Counted from the stretch's first letter, positions 31,138 through 43,742 are shown. The stretch: 64,000 bases of DNA from Aquipseudomonas alcaligenes (GCF_003205495.1 NZ_QJRX01000008.1:186001-250000); one strand, 5' to 3'. Notes: generated from the letters alone by a model not told the origin. Translations and numbers: made by a program.

Positions 31138-32214
31138 ATGCGCCCCCTCGTCGCCACCATCGATCTGGCCGCCATCGTCCACAACTACCAGCTGGCCAAG
31201 CGCTGCGCGCCGGGGCGCCAGGCCTTCGCGGTGGTCAAGGCCAACGCCTACGGGCACGGCGTGCGCGAGGTGGTCAGCGCCCTGCACGGCGAGGCCGACG
31301 GCTTCGCCGTGGCCAGCCTGGAGGAGGCCGCCGAGGTGCGTGCCCTGCACGGCGAGGCGCGCATCCTGCTGCTGGAGGGCTGTTTCGCCGCCAGCGAGCT
31401 GCCGATGGCGGCGCACCTGGGCCTGGACCTGGTGGTCCAGGGGCCGGAACAGGCCGAGGCCCTGCTTGCCGCCGAGCTGGCGCGGCCGCTGAATATCTGG
31501 CTCAAGCTGGACTCCGGCATGCACCGCCTGGGCCTTGCGCCCGATGCCGTGCGCGAGCTGTTCCCGCGCCTGCGCGGCGCCGCCCAGGTGGCCGAGCTGA
31601 ACCTGCTCAGCCACTTCGCCTGCGCCGACGAGCGCGGCCACTCGCTGACCGAGGTGCAGCTGGAGTGCTTCCTCGACCTGCTCGACCTGGATTTCGACCA
31701 GCGTAGCCTGGCCAATTCGGCGGCCCTGCTGATGATCCCGGCCGCGCACATGGACTGGCTGCGCCCCGGCATCATGCTCTACGGCGCCTCGCCCTTCGCC
31801 GACCTGTCCGCCGTCGAGCTGGGGCTGCGCCCGGCCATGAGCCTGAGCGCCGAGCTGATCGCCGTGCGTGATATCGCCCCGGGCGAAAGTGTCGGTTATG
31901 GCGCGACCTGGGTTGCCGCGCGGCCATCGCGCATCGGCACGGTCAGCTGCGGCTACGCCGACGGCTACCCGCGCCATGCGCCGAGCGGCACCCCGTTGTG
32001 GGTCGGCGGGCGCCGCGTGCCGTTGGCCGGACGGGTATCGATGGACATGCTGACGGTCGACCTCACCGACCTGCCCGGGGCGGCGGTCGGCGATGCGGTG
32101 GAGCTGTGGGGGGCCAACCTGCCGGTCGACGAGGTGGCCCGCGCCGCCGGCACCCTCGGCTACGAGCTGCTGACCAAGGTGACGGCCCGGGTACCGCGGC
32201 GCTACTTCTCCTGA
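31138..32214 (+). CDS. alr: Alanine racemase
   Basis: A 358-residue PLP enzyme that interconverts L- and D-alanine for peptidoglycan. The PLP-binding Lys is in FAVVKANAYGHG (Lys34). The opposing catalytic Tyr is in GESVGYGATW (Tyr254). Other family blocks are KLDSGMHRLGL, GIMLYGASPF and GRVSMDMLTVDL. It is the biosynthetic/housekeeping type by position after dnaB, and it has no signal peptide. Confidence 0.98.
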   Translation: MRPLVATIDLAAIVHNYQLAKRCAPGRQAFAVVKANAYGHGVREVVSALHGEADGFAVASLEEAAEVRALHGEARILLLEGCFAASELPMAAHLGLDLVVQGPEQAEALLAAELARPLNIWLKLDSGMHRLGLAPDAVRELFPRLRGAAQVAELNLLSHFACADERGHSLTEVQLECFLDLLDLDFDQRSLANSAALLMIPAAHMDWLRPGIMLYGASPFADLSAVELGLRPAMSLSAELIAVRDIAPGESVGYGATWVAARPSRIGTVSCGYADGYPRHAPSGTPLWVGGRRVPLAGRVSMDMLTVDLTDLPGAAVGDAVELWGANLPVDEVARAAGTLGYELLTKVTARVPRRYFS

Positions 32215-32220
32215 GTCGCC

Positions 32221-34131
32221 TCAGCTCAGTCCGCTGGGTACCTTGAGCACATCCAGCATCAGACAAGTGTGCTGGCTCAGTTCGCCGTCGCAGCCCTGCA
32301 GCACGAAGCCGGAGCGGCCCTTCTGCTTGGCCCGGTACATGGCCTCGTCGGCCGCCTTGTAGAGGCCGGTGAACTGCAGCGCATGCTGCGGGTACAGGGC
32401 TCCGCCGATGCTGATGGTCACCGCCAGTCGGTTGGCGCCGTAGAGCACCGGGCGCGACAGCTCGGCGAGCAGGCGGCCGGCGATTTCCTGGGCGTGGCGC
32501 TCGGCCTCCGGACCGCAGACCAGCACGGCGAATTCGTCGCCGCCCAGGCGCGCCACCATGTCGTTGGTACGCACGTGCTCGCGCAGGCGATGGCCGATGG
32601 TGCGCAGCAGCAGGTCGCCGGCGTCGTGGCCGTAGCGATCGTTGATCGGCTTGAAATGGTCGAGGTCGACCAGCATCAGCGCCACCGACTCGTTGCGCCG
32701 CTGGGCGTCGGCCAGGGCCAGTTCGGCGCGCTCGATCAGGTAGCGGCGATTCGGCAGCTCGGTGAGCGGATCGTGGAAGGCGGCATGCTGCAGGCTCTGC
32801 TCGCGCTCGCACAGCAGGTGGTTGGCCTCGGCCAGCTCGGCGGTGCGCAGGCGCACGGCCTCCTGCAGCTCGTCGGCGCTGCTCTGCATCTGCGCCAGGC
32901 GCGCGGTCTTCTCGCGGTCGGCCTGCAGCAGGGCCTCGGCCTTCTCCTGCTTGAGCATCTGGATGCGGTAGGCCAGGGCGAAGGAGAACAGGATCGACTC
33001 GGCTGCCACCGCCAGCGGGAACACGTAGGCATTCCAGGTGGCCGGCTGCACCAGGCCGGTGGAGCGCATCAGCGCCAGGCTGATGCTGCCGAGGATCAGG
33101 CCGTAGCCGCAGAGGTAGAGCAGGGCGGGGAAGTAGCCCTGGCGCCAGCGGATCAGCGCCGAACCGAGGGCCGCCGGGATGCTGGTCAGCGACAGCAGGG
33201 CGATCAGCCAGGCGGCCAGGTTGCGCTGGCCGAAGGCCTCCAGGGTCACGGCGATCACGTAGCAGGCGCAGGCGAAGCTCAGCAGGTGGTGCGCCCAGCG
33301 CACGTGCTGGCGGGTCTGCAGCAGGGTCTGGGTGAAGCGGCAGGCGCAGAAGCCCCACAGCGAGGGCAGGGTGATGCGGTCCAGCCAGAAGGGCACCGGG
33401 CCGTCCGGCCACAGGTGCTGGAAGCCGTGGCCGCTCATGCTGACGATCATCAGCAGGGCGCCGGCGGTGGTCAGCACGTACCAGAAGTAGGCCTTGTCGC
33501 GCAGGCTGAAGAAGATGAACAGGTTGTACAGCAGCAGGGCGGCGATGATGCCGTAGATCAGGCCCAGGCCGAGGTTTTCCTGGCTGGCCAGGTGGTCGAG
33601 CTCGTCGAGCTGCCAGACCCGCAGCGGGAAGGAGTTGCCGGCGGGATCAAGGCTGCGCAGGTAGATGGTGGTCGGCTGCGTGCCCAGTTCGGGGAGTGCG
33701 AGGACCATGCGCCGGTAGGGATGGTCGCGCCCCTCGGCGAAGCCGACCCGTTCGCCGGACTGGCGCAGGGTCCAGCCGCCCTGGCCGTCGGGCAGGTACA
33801 GCTGCAGGTCGAGCTGGGTCACCGCGCCGATTTCCAGCCACCAGCGGGCCGGGGCCTGCGCGTCGCGTTGCAGCTGCAGCTTGATCCACCAGGGATTGGG
33901 GTTCTGGCCGACGCTGGCGCGCCCGCGTGCAGGCTGGAAGCGTTGCTGCACGGCGGGATCGGCCATGTCGGCGATGCTCAGGCGGCCGCCGACATCCTCC
34001 AGCAGCTCGATCTGCCCGTTCAGTTCACGGCCGCTGTCGCCGGCCTGCAGAATCGCCGGCGCAGCCCGAAGCTGGCCGCAGACGGCGGCCAGGCACACCA
34101 ACAGCAGTGCCTGCAGGGTTGCGCATCGCAC
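32221..34131 (-). CDS. nicD: Membrane diguanylate cyclase with 7TMR-DISM sensor
   Basis: A 636-residue protein: signal peptide, periplasmic 7TMR-DISM extracellular domain (~40–180), seven membrane helices (~185–395), coiled coil (~400–440) and GGDEF domain. The active site RLGGDEFAVLV (~residue 529) and the inhibitory RxxD site (RTND, five residues before it) are intact, so it should make cyclic di-GMP with product inhibition. The start is GTG at 34131, with AAGGAG eight bases upstream; the ATG at 34126 is out of frame. It matches P. aeruginosa PA4929 (NicD, glutamate-responsive dispersion) in architecture and location next to alr and ygiQ. Ligand specificity here is inferred. Confidence 0.9.
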   Translation of the reverse strand: MRCATLQALLLVCLAAVCGQLRAAPAILQAGDSGRELNGQIELLEDVGGRLSIADMADPAVQQRFQPARGRASVGQNPNPWWIKLQLQRDAQAPARWWLEIGAVTQLDLQLYLPDGQGGWTLRQSGERVGFAEGRDHPYRRMVLALPELGTQPTTIYLRSLDPAGNSFPLRVWQLDELDHLASQENLGLGLIYGIIAALLLYNLFIFFSLRDKAYFWYVLTTAGALLMIVSMSGHGFQHLWPDGPVPFWLDRITLPSLWGFCACRFTQTLLQTRQHVRWAHHLLSFACACYVIAVTLEAFGQRNLAAWLIALLSLTSIPAALGSALIRWRQGYFPALLYLCGYGLILGSISLALMRSTGLVQPATWNAYVFPLAVAAESILFSFALAYRIQMLKQEKAEALLQADREKTARLAQMQSSADELQEAVRLRTAELAEANHLLCEREQSLQHAAFHDPLTELPNRRYLIERAELALADAQRRNESVALMLVDLDHFKPINDRYGHDAGDLLLRTIGHRLREHVRTNDMVARLGGDEFAVLVCGPEAERHAQEIAGRLLAELSRPVLYGANRLAVTISIGGALYPQHALQFTGLYKAADEAMYRAKQKGRSGFVLQGCDGELSQHTCLMLDVLKVPSGLS

Positions 34132-34203
34132 TGTTTACGCTCCTTGTTTCGGCGTCAGGGGCCGCTTGGGCAATCAGGCTGGAGTATAGACACAAGCGTG
34201 CCT

Positions 34204-34213
34204 GTGATCACAA
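34204..34213. promoter_or_regulatory. TGTGATCACA palindrome in the nicD/ygiQ divergent region
   Basis: A perfect 10-bp palindrome midway between two divergent genes. The same 10-mer occurs at 5996 (before cpdA) and 8264 (before the ThiF cluster), always between genes. It could be an operator, but no regulator is known to me for it. Confidence 0.4.
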
Positions 34214-34320
34214 ATTGATGGCACGGGCAGGTAGGGTTTGGCAGAGCGCCACAGTCGGACTCTGTATATTTTTTGTGCTATATTCCGCGCCCCCCGAGAA
34301 AGCCCGGTTGATCAAGAAAT

Positions 34321-36621
<2,301 letters not shown>

Positions 36622-36628
36622 GCGGCTT

Positions 36629-36710
36629 GCTCCCCTCGTCCACTTGTGGGAGAGGGGCCGGTGGCCCCCACCCACTCCCCAGCCCTCTCCCGTGAACGGG
36701 AGAGGGAGCT
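36629..36710 (-). repeat. Hairpin-rich extragenic repeat, copy 1
   Basis: Contains CCCTCTCCC-GTGAAC-GGGAGAGGG (36683–36706) and a second imperfect hairpin CTCCCCTC … GAGGGG. Read as its complement, it lines up with the repeat at 40218–40307, beginning AGCTCCCTCTCCCG. So the two are inverted copies either side of the DUF2126 gene. The remainder of the 285-base gap holds only the AGGAGG of the next gene. Confidence 0.7.
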
Positions 36711-36906
36711 GTCCGCATATCACCCGCCTGCATCACGCCATCCCCTCCTGGAAGCTGGCGCCTTTTCCGTGCGCCAACCCCGGGCGCTCCGCACGGCCGC
36801 CCCATTCTGGTGCCTATATCCCGGCGCGCGCCGCCTAAAGCCTGCAAAACCACTGGCATAACTCTTGCGCAGCCCTGGTATCGCCCTGGCTCGCAGGAGG
36901 CACGCC

Positions 36907-39900
36907 GTGTCGATCCATGTCGCACTGCAGCACGTCACGCACTACCGCTACGACCGCCCGATCAACCTCGGCCCGCAGGTGGTACGCCTGCGCCCGGCGC
37001 CGCACAGCCGCACGCGCATCCTCTCCTATGCGCTGCAGGTCTGGCCTGGCGAGCACTTCGTCAACTGGCAGCAGGACCCGCAGGGCAACTACCTGGCGCG
37101 CCTGGTGTTCCCGGAGAAGACCGAAGAGCTCAAGGTCACCGTCGACCTGGTCGCCGAGATGGCGGTGTTCAACCCCTTCGACTTCTTCCTCGAACCGCAT
37201 GCCGAGAAGATCCCCTTCGCCTATGTCGAGGCCGAACGGCGAGAGCTGGCGCCCTATCTGGTCATCGAGGCCGGTGGGCCGCTGTTCGCCAAGTACCTGG
37301 CCGGTGTCGAGCGCAAGCCCACGCCCAGCGTCGACTTCCTGGTGGCGCTCAACCAGCGCGTGGCGCAGGACATCCGCTACCTGATCCGCCTGGAACCGGG
37401 CGTGCAGTCGCCGGAAGAAACCCTGCAGCTGGCTTCCGGCTCGTGCCGCGACTCGGCCTGGCTGCTGGTGCAGCTGCTGCGTCACCTGGGGCTGGCGGCG
37501 CGTTTTGTCTCCGGCTACCTGATCCAGCTCACGGCCGACGTCAAAGCCCTCGACGGTCCTAGCGGCACCGAGCAGGACTTCACCGACCTGCACGCCTGGT
37601 GCGAGGTGTACCTGCCCGGCGCAGGCTGGATCGGTCTCGACCCGACTTCCGGCCTGTTCGCCGGTGAAGGGCATGTGCCGCTGGCCTGCAGCCCGGAGCC
37701 GTCCTCGGCGGCGCCGATCAGCGGGGTGCTCGACGAGTGCGAGTGCGAGTTCGCGCACGACATGCGCGTGCAGCGCATCTGGGAGGCGCCGCGGGTCACC
37801 AAGCCCTACAGCGACGAGCAGTGGCACGACATCCTCAGCGTCGGCCGCCAGGTCGATGCCGAGCTGGCCTATGGCGATGTGCGCCTGACCATGGGCGGCG
37901 AGCCAACTTTCGTTGCCCTCGACTACCCGGACGATGCCGAGTGGAATACCGCCGCCATGGGGCCGAACAAGCGCCGCCTGGCCGCCGAGCTGTTCCACCG
38001 CCTGCGCGCGCACTATGCGCCGCACGCCCTGGTGCATTTCGGTCAGGGCAAGTGGTACCCGGGCGAGCAGCTGCCGCGCTGGTCGCTCAACTGCTTCTGG
38101 CGCAAGGACGGCGAGCCGATCTGGCAGGACCCGGCGCTGTACGCCGACGAAACCCGTTACTACGGCGCCGACGCACGCCTGGCCGCGCGCTTCCTGGCCA
38201 GCCTGGCCGGGCGCCTGGGGCTGTCCGCCGAGCATGTGTTCCCGGCCTATGAGGACTGGCTCTATTACCTGTGGCGCGAGCGCCGCCTGCCGGCCAACGT
38301 CACCCCGGAGGATGCGCGCCTGAGTGATCCGCTGGAGCGCGAGCGCCTGCGCAAGGTGTTCTGCCGCGGCCTCGGCGAAGTGGTCGGGCAGGTCCTGCCG
38401 CTGATGCGCAGCGCCGGCGACGATGCCTGGCTGACCGGCCCCTGGTTCCTGCGCGACGAACACTGCCGGCTGATCCCCGGCGACTCGCCGCTGGGCTACC
38501 GCCTGCCGCTGGACTCGCAACCCTGGGTCGGCGAGCTGGACTACCCCTATGTCACGCCGCAGGACCCGCACCAGCCTTTCCCGCCGCTGCCGAGCCGGCA
38601 GAGCATCCAGCAGCAGCTGCGCACTCCGCTGCACCCGGGCAATGGCCACGGCAAGCCGAGCGAGGGCGAGGGGCCGGCGGCGCCGGGGCCGTTCGAGTCG
38701 GCCGGCGGCGTGGTGCGTACCGCGCTGTGTGCCGAGCCGCGCGACGGTCGCCTGTACCTGTTTATGCCGCCCTTGGACCGTCTCGATGACTACCTGGAAC
38801 TGGTCGCCGCCATCGAGGCCACCGCCCGCGAACTGCGTTGCCCGGTGCTGCTGGAGGGCTACGAGCCGCCGGCCGACCCGCGCCTGACCCACTTCCGCGT
38901 CACCCCGGACCCGGGCGTGGTCGAGGTGAACATCCACCCGGCGGCGAGCTGGGACGAGCTGGTCGAGCGCACCGAATTTCTCTACGAGGCCGCGCGGCTG
39001 TCGCGCCTCTCCAGCGAGAAGTTCATGCTCGACGGCCGCCATACCGGCACCGGCGGCGGCAACCACTTCGTCCTCGGCGGCGCGACTCCGGCGGAATCAC
39101 CTTTCCTGCGCCGTCCGGACCTGCTGCGCAGCCTGATCAGCTACTGGCACAACCACCCGTCGCTGTCCTACCTGTTCAGCGGCCTGTTTATCGGCCCGAC
39201 TTCGCAGGCGCCGCGGGTGGACGAGGCGCGCAACGATGCGTTGTACGAGCTGGAGATCGCCTTCGCGCAGATGCCCGAGCCGGGCCGCGAGTGCCCGCCC
39301 TGGCTGGTCGACCGCCTGCTGCGTAACCTGCTGGTGGATGTCACCGGCAATACCCACCGCGCCGAGTTCTGCATCGACAAGCTGTACTCGCCGGACAGCG
39401 CCAGCGGCCGCCTTGGCCTGCTCGAACTGCGCGCCTTCGAGATGCCGCCGCATGCGCGCATGAGCCTGGCCCAGCAACTGCTGCTGCGCGCCCTGGTTGC
39501 GCGCTTCTGGCACGAGCCCTACCGTCCGCCGCGCCTGGCGCGCTGGGGCACCGAGCTACACGACCGCTTCCTGCTGCCGCATTTCGTCGAGCAGGACTTC
39601 GCCGACGTCATCCAGGAGCTCAATGCCGCCGGTTACCCGCTGCGCGCCGAGTGGTTCGCCCCGCACCTGGAGTTCCGCTTCCCCAAGCTGGGCGACTACG
39701 CGGTGAAGGGCATCGACCTGGAGCTGCGCCAGGCCCTGGAGCCCTGGCATGTGCTGGGCGAGGAGGGCGCCGTCGGCGGTACCGTGCGTTATGTGGATTC
39801 CTCGCTGGAGCGGGTGCAGGTGCGCCTTGGCGGCCTGGCCCCGGACCGCTACCTGCTGACCTGCAATGGCGTGACGGTGCCGCTGCGCCCGACCGGCAAG

Positions 39901-40218
39901 GTCGGCGAGTTCGTCGGCGGTGTGCGCTACCGCGCCTGGCAGCCCGCCAGCTGCCTGCAGCCGACCATCGGCGTGCACGCGCCGCTGGTGTTCGACCTGG
40001 TGGATACCTGGATGCAGCGCTCGCTCGGCGGTTGCCAGTACCATGTGGCGCATCCCGGCGGTCGCAACTTCGAGGCTTTGCCGGTGAATGCCTACGCCGC
40101 CGAGAGCCGGCGCCTGGCGCGTTTCTTCCGCCACGGGCACAGCCCGGGTGAGCAGACGCTGAGCGAGCCCATCAACAATAATGAACTGCCCATGACTTTG
40201 GATTTGCGCCGCGTTTAG
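36907..40218 (+). CDS. Transglutaminase-like protease fused to DUF2126
   Basis: A 1103-residue protein. A bacterial transglutaminase N-domain (~1–85: [20 protein letters not shown]) precedes the papain-like transglutaminase core with triad Cys180 ([10 protein letters not shown]), His229 ([10 protein letters not shown]) and Asp245 (GLDPTSG). The remaining ~800 residues are DUF2126 ([39 protein letters not shown]). The start is GTG at 36907 with a perfect AGGAGG six bases upstream; the open frame continues upstream without a site. With the next two genes it forms a conserved trio predicted, from comparative genomics I recall, to make or process peptide-amide linkages. No substrate is established. 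Confidence 0.9.
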   Translation: MSIHVALQHVTHYRYDRPINLGPQVVRLRPAPHSRTRILSYALQVWPGEHFVNWQQDPQGNYLARLVFPEKTEELKVTVDLVAEMAVFNPFDFFLEPHAEKIPFAYVEAERRELAPYLVIEAGGPLFAKYLAGVERKPTPSVDFLVALNQRVAQDIRYLIRLEPGVQSPEETLQLASGSCRDSAWLLVQLLRHLGLAARFVSGYLIQLTADVKALDGPSGTEQDFTDLHAWCEVYLPGAGWIGLDPTSGLFAGEGHVPLACSPEPSSAAPISGVLDECECEFAHDMRVQRIWEAPRVTKPYSDEQWHDILSVGRQVDAELAYGDVRLTMGGEPTFVALDYPDDAEWNTAAMGPNKRRLAAELFHRLRAHYAPHALVHFGQGKWYPGEQLPRWSLNCFWRKDGEPIWQDPALYADETRYYGADARLAARFLASLAGRLGLSAEHVFPAYEDWLYYLWRERRLPANVTPEDARLSDPLERERLRKVFCRGLGEVVGQVLPLMRSAGDDAWLTGPWFLRDEHCRLIPGDSPLGYRLPLDSQPWVGELDYPYVTPQDPHQPFPPLPSRQSIQQQLRTPLHPGNGHGKPSEGEGPAAPGPFESAGGVVRTALCAEPRDGRLYLFMPPLDRLDDYLELVAAIEATARELRCPVLLEGYEPPADPRLTHFRVTPDPGVVEVNIHPAASWDELVERTEFLYEAARLSRLSSEKFMLDGRHTGTGGGNHFVLGGATPAESPFLRRPDLLRSLISYWHNHPSLSYLFSGLFIGPTSQAPRVDEARNDALYELEIAFAQMPEPGRECPPWLVDRLLRNLLVDVTGNTHRAEFCIDKLYSPDSASGRLGLLELRAFEMPPHARMSLAQQLLLRALVARFWHEPYRPPRLARWGTELHDRFLLPHFVEQDFADVIQELNAAGYPLRAEWFAPHLEFRFPKLGDYAVKGIDLELRQALEPWHVLGEEGAVGGTVRYVDSSLERVQVRLGGLAPDRYLLTCNGVTVPLRPTGKVGEFVGGVRYRAWQPASCLQPTIGVHAPLVFDLVDTWMQRSLGGCQYHVAHPGGRNFEALPVNAYAAESRRLARFFRHGHSPGEQTLSEPINNNELPMTLDLRRV

Positions 40219-40307
40219 CTCCCTCTCCCGCTTGCGGGAGAGGGTTGGGGAGAGGGCTGTCGACCACCCTCTCCCCCGACCCCTCTCCCCTGAATGGGCG
40301 AGGGGAG
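40218..40307 (+). repeat. Hairpin-rich extragenic repeat, copy 2
   Basis: Contains CCCTCTCCC-GCTTGC-GGGAGAGGG (40221–40244), a middle GGAGAGGG…CCCTCTCC pairing, and CCCCTCTCCC…GGGCGAGGGG. It begins inside the stop codon of the DUF2126 gene and fills the gap to the next gene. It is the inverted counterpart of 36629–36710. Confidence 0.75.
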
Positions 40308-40330
40308 TCCTGCGCCTGATAGAGCCTGCC

Positions 40331-42826
40331 ATGCCTGACCTGCTTGCCGATTACCCGCGCCCCCACGCGGCCTACCACGAACTGCTCGATGCCCAGGGCC
40401 AGGTGCGCCCGCACTGGCGGCGCCTGCTCGACCAGCTGCGGCGCAGCACCCCGGCGCAGCTGCAGCAGCGCCAGGCCACGCTGGCACGGCAGATTCAGGA
40501 AAACGGCGTGACCTACAACGTCTACGCCGACCCGGAGGGCGCCGACCGTCCCTGGGAACTGGACCTGCTGCCCAACCTGATCCCCGCCGACGAGTGGCAG
40601 CAGATCGCCGCCGGCGTCGCCCAGCGTGCCGGCCTGCTGAATTCCGTGCTGGCTGACCTGTACGGCCCGCAGCAGCTGCTCGCCGAAGGTCTGCTGCCGA
40701 GCGAGCTGGTGTTCGGCCACGACAACTTCCTCTGGCCCTGCCAGGGCGTGCAGCCGCCGGGCGGCACCTTCCTGCACCTCTATGCGGTGGACCTGGCCCG
40801 TGCGCCGGACGGCCGCTGGTGGGTCACCGCCGACCGTACCCAGGCGCCGTCGGGTGCCGGCTACGCGCTGGAGAACCGGCAGATCCTCTCGCGTGCCTTC
40901 CCCGAGCTGTACCGCGACCTGCGCGTGCAGTACCTGGCCGGTTTCTTCCGCACCCTACAGGACACCCTGGCCCGGCAGGCGCCGGTAGATGGCGGCGAGA
41001 CGCCGCTGGTGGTGCTGCTCACACCCGGGCGTTTCAACGAGAGCTATTTCGAGCACCTGTACCTGGCGCGCCAGCTCGGCTATCCGCTGGTCGAGGGCAG
41101 CGACCTGACCGTGCGCGACGCCAAGCTCTACCTCAAGACCCTCGCCGGCCTGCGCCGCGTGCATGCCGTGCTGCGCCGCCTGGACGACGACTACTGCGAC
41201 CCGCTGGAGCTGCGCACCGACTCCGCCCTCGGCGTGCCCGGCCTGCTCGAGGCGGTGCGCCAGGGCAACGTGCTGGTGGCCAATGCCCTCGGCAGCGGCG
41301 TGCTGGAATCGCCGGGCCTGCCCGGGTTCCTGCCGGCGATTGCCGAGAAACTGCTCGGCGAGGAGCTGCTGCTGCCGTCCATCGCCAGTTGGTGGTGCGG
41401 CGAGGCGCCGGTGCTGGACGAGGCGCTGGACAAGCTCAACGAGCTGCTGGTGCGCCCCAGCTTCCCCTCGCAGAGCTTCGCCCCGGTATTCGCCCGCGAC
41501 CTCGACGAGGCCCAGCGCGCCGCGCTGGCCGAGCGCATCCGCAGCCGTCCCTATGCCTACGTGGCCCAGGCTCGCGCCCAGCTGTCGCAGGCGCCGGTGT
41601 GGCTGGCCGAGGAGGGCGGCCTGGCGTCGCGCGCCATCGGCATGCGCGTGTTCGCCGTGGCCAGTGCCGAAGGTTACCGGGTGCTGCCCGGTGGCCTGAC
41701 CCGCGTGGCGGCCGATGCCGATGCCGAGGTGGTATCGATGCAGCGCGGCGGGGCGAGCAAGGACACCTGGGTGCTCGGCGAGCGCCACCCCGGCGGCGAG
41801 CCCTGGCAATGGCTGCGCCCGCTGGGGGTGGCCGATCTGGTGCGCAGCGACCCCTACCTGCCATCGCGGGTGGTGGAGAACCTGTTCTGGTTCGGCCGCT
41901 ACGGCGAGCGCTGCGAGGACAGCGCGCGCCTGCTGCGCATCCTGCTGCAGCGCTATGTCGACGATGACGATGATCCACAGGCCCTGCAGGCTGCGCTGGC
42001 CCTGGCCGAAGGCCTCGGCCTGCTGCCCGGCGCGGTCAGCGGCTCGCTGCAGGCCCGCCTGCAGCAGGCGTTGTTCGGCGCCGACTGGCCGACCAGCCTG
42101 CGCGCCAACCTGCAGCGCCTGCAGTGGGCTGCCGGCAGCGTGCGCGGCAAGCTGTCCCAGGCTAACTGGCAGGCGTTGGTGGAGCTGCAGCGCGAGGCCC
42201 AGGCCCTGGAAGGGCAGCCCGCCGACTTCGGCGAGCTGCTGGATTTTCTCGACCGCCTGCTGATGTCGCTGGCGGCGCTGTCCGGCTTCGCCCTGGATGA
42301 CATGACCCGCGACGACGGCTGGCGCTTCCTCATGATCGGCCGCTGCATCGAGCGCCTGCAGTTCCTCTGCGAGAGCGTCGCCGGCCTGCTGCGCAGCCAC
42401 GCGGCACAGGACCAGTCGGCGCTGGAGTGGCTGCTGGAGCTGGGCAACAGCATCATCACCTACCGCACCCGCTACCTGGCCGCGCCGCAGCTGATCCCGG
42501 TGCTCGACCTGCTGCTGCTCGACGAGCAGAACCCGCATGCGGTGCTGTTCCAGCTGCGCCAGTTGCTGCGTTCGCTGGAGCGCCTGGAGGAGGGCTTCGA
42601 CTTCCGCGCCGGCCCCACCCTGGGCGAGCTGGCGAGCAAGCTCGCCGCCTTCCGCCTGGGCAGCCTGGAGAGCCCGCTGTTCGGCAGCTCCGGCCAGCGC
42701 GCGGTGCTCGGTGGCCTGGCCGACCTGCTGCTGCAGATCGCCGAGGTCTCCGGGCGGGTTTCCGACCAGCTGGCGCTGCGTTTCTTCGTGCATGTGGATG
42801 CCAGCCAGAGGACGCAATCGTCATGA
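40331..42826 (+). CDS. Circularly permuted ATP-grasp protein fused to alpha-E (DUF403) domain
   Basis: An 831-residue fusion. Residues ~1–480 are a circularly permuted ATP-grasp ligase domain (DUF404/407; ENGVTYNVYADPEGADRPWE, DLTVRDAKLYLKTLAG, NALGSGVLESPGLPGFLP, RPYAYVAQ). Residues ~515–815 are the helical alpha-E domain (VENLFWFGRYGERCEDSARL, FLMIGRCIERLQFLCESVAG). Amide-ligase activity is predicted for this combination in the amidoligase literature. The ATG at 40331 is preferred over 40232, which would translate the repeat. It overlaps the next gene by ATGA. Confidence 0.88.
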   Translation: MPDLLADYPRPHAAYHELLDAQGQVRPHWRRLLDQLRRSTPAQLQQRQATLARQIQENGVTYNVYADPEGADRPWELDLLPNLIPADEWQQIAAGVAQRAGLLNSVLADLYGPQQLLAEGLLPSELVFGHDNFLWPCQGVQPPGGTFLHLYAVDLARAPDGRWWVTADRTQAPSGAGYALENRQILSRAFPELYRDLRVQYLAGFFRTLQDTLARQAPVDGGETPLVVLLTPGRFNESYFEHLYLARQLGYPLVEGSDLTVRDAKLYLKTLAGLRRVHAVLRRLDDDYCDPLELRTDSALGVPGLLEAVRQGNVLVANALGSGVLESPGLPGFLPAIAEKLLGEELLLPSIASWWCGEAPVLDEALDKLNELLVRPSFPSQSFAPVFARDLDEAQRAALAERIRSRPYAYVAQARAQLSQAPVWLAEEGGLASRAIGMRVFAVASAEGYRVLPGGLTRVAADADAEVVSMQRGGASKDTWVLGERHPGGEPWQWLRPLGVADLVRSDPYLPSRVVENLFWFGRYGERCEDSARLLRILLQRYVDDDDDPQALQAALALAEGLGLLPGAVSGSLQARLQQALFGADWPTSLRANLQRLQWAAGSVRGKLSQANWQALVELQREAQALEGQPADFGELLDFLDRLLMSLAALSGFALDDMTRDDGWRFLMIGRCIERLQFLCESVAGLLRSHAAQDQSALEWLLELGNSIITYRTRYLAAPQLIPVLDLLLLDEQNPHAVLFQLRQLLRSLERLEEGFDFRAGPTLGELASKLAAFRLGSLESPLFGSSGQRAVLGGLADLLLQIAEVSGRVSDQLALRFFVHVDASQRTQSS

Positions 42827-43737
42827 AGCGCGCGCTCTATCAGGTTTTGCACGACACCCATTATCGCTACTCGGCGCCGGTGTCCCTGGCCCAGCAGCTG
42901 GCCCACCTGTGGCCGCGCGACTGCGCCCGGCAGCTGTGCCAGGAGCGGCACCTGACCGTCACCCCGCAGCCGACCGCGCGCCAGGATGGCCTCGATACGT
43001 TCGGCAATCCGCTGACCCGCCTGGTCTTCGAGCGCCCGCACGAGCAGCTGCGGGTGATCGCCAGCCTGCGCGTCGAGGTGCTGGCCCGCGACAGCCTGGT
43101 GCTGGATGACTCGCCCGCCTGGGAGGCCGTGGTGGCGTCCCTTGGCTACTCCGGCCAGCCGCTCTCACCCGAGCTGCTGGAGGCGGCGCGCTACCGCTTC
43201 CAGTCGCCCTATGTGTATATCAAGCGCCTGTTCGCCGACTACGCCGCCGACTGCTTCGCCCCCGGCCGCCCGCTGCTGCGCGCGGCGCAGTTGCTGATGC
43301 AGAAGATCTTCCGCGAATTCACCTTCGACGCCGCCGCCACCCAGGTGGCGACCCCGCTGGCCCAGGTGCTGGAGGAGCGCCGCGGCGTGTGCCAGGACTT
43401 CGCCCACCTGATGCTCGCCTGCCTGCGCTCGCAGGGCCTGGCCGGGCGCTATGTCAGTGGCTACCTGCTGACCCAGCCACCACCCGGCCAGCCCCGGCTG
43501 ATCGGCGCCGACGCCTCGCATGCGTGGATCTCGCTGTACTGCCCGCGCCACGGCTGGGTCGACTTCGACCCGACCAACAACCTGCTGCCCAATCTGGAAC
43601 ACATCACCCTCGGCTGGGGCCGCGACTTCGCCGATGTCTCGCCGCTGCGCGGGGTAATACTCGGCGGCGGCAGCCACGATCCGGACGTGCGGGTGACGGT
43701 GACGCCGTTGGAGGCGCCATTGCCGGCGGTGGGCTGA
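42823..43737 (+). CDS. Transglutaminase family protein
   Basis: A 304-residue single-unit relative of the DUF2126 fusion's N-terminus. A transglutaminase N-domain (YQVLHDTHYRYSAPVSLAQQ) precedes the core with Cys190 (RRGVCQDFAHLM), His233 (DASHAWISLY) and Asp249 (VDFDPTNN). It has no signal peptide and so is cytoplasmic. The trio thus encodes two transglutaminase-fold hydrolases flanking one ATP-grasp ligase. Confidence 0.92.
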   Translation: MKRALYQVLHDTHYRYSAPVSLAQQLAHLWPRDCARQLCQERHLTVTPQPTARQDGLDTFGNPLTRLVFERPHEQLRVIASLRVEVLARDSLVLDDSPAWEAVVASLGYSGQPLSPELLEAARYRFQSPYVYIKRLFADYAADCFAPGRPLLRAAQLLMQKIFREFTFDAAATQVATPLAQVLEERRGVCQDFAHLMLACLRSQGLAGRYVSGYLLTQPPPGQPRLIGADASHAWISLYCPRHGWVDFDPTNNLLPNLEHITLGWGRDFADVSPLRGVILGGGSHDPDVRVTVTPLEAPLPAVG

Positions 43738-43742
43738 CAGGC

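Noticed and set aside
34237-34284. Sigma-70 promoter for ygiQ using TATATT boxes
   Set aside because: Two possible −10 boxes exist, but neither has a −35 hexamer at acceptable spacing, so no promoter was called.
36622-36906. Possible CRISPR or IS end in the repeat-rich gap after ygiQ
   Set aside because: There are only two hairpins, no regular spacer pattern, and no transposase or target duplication seen.
36835-39066. Roughly 740-codon minus-strand open frame opposite the DUF2126 gene
   Set aside because: Antisense shadow in high-GC DNA. The plus strand carries the transglutaminase triad and a perfect ribosome-binding site.
40232-40330. N-terminal extension of the ATP-grasp gene to 40232
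   Set aside because: It would translate the hairpin repeat. The downstream ATG at 40331 matches the family start.
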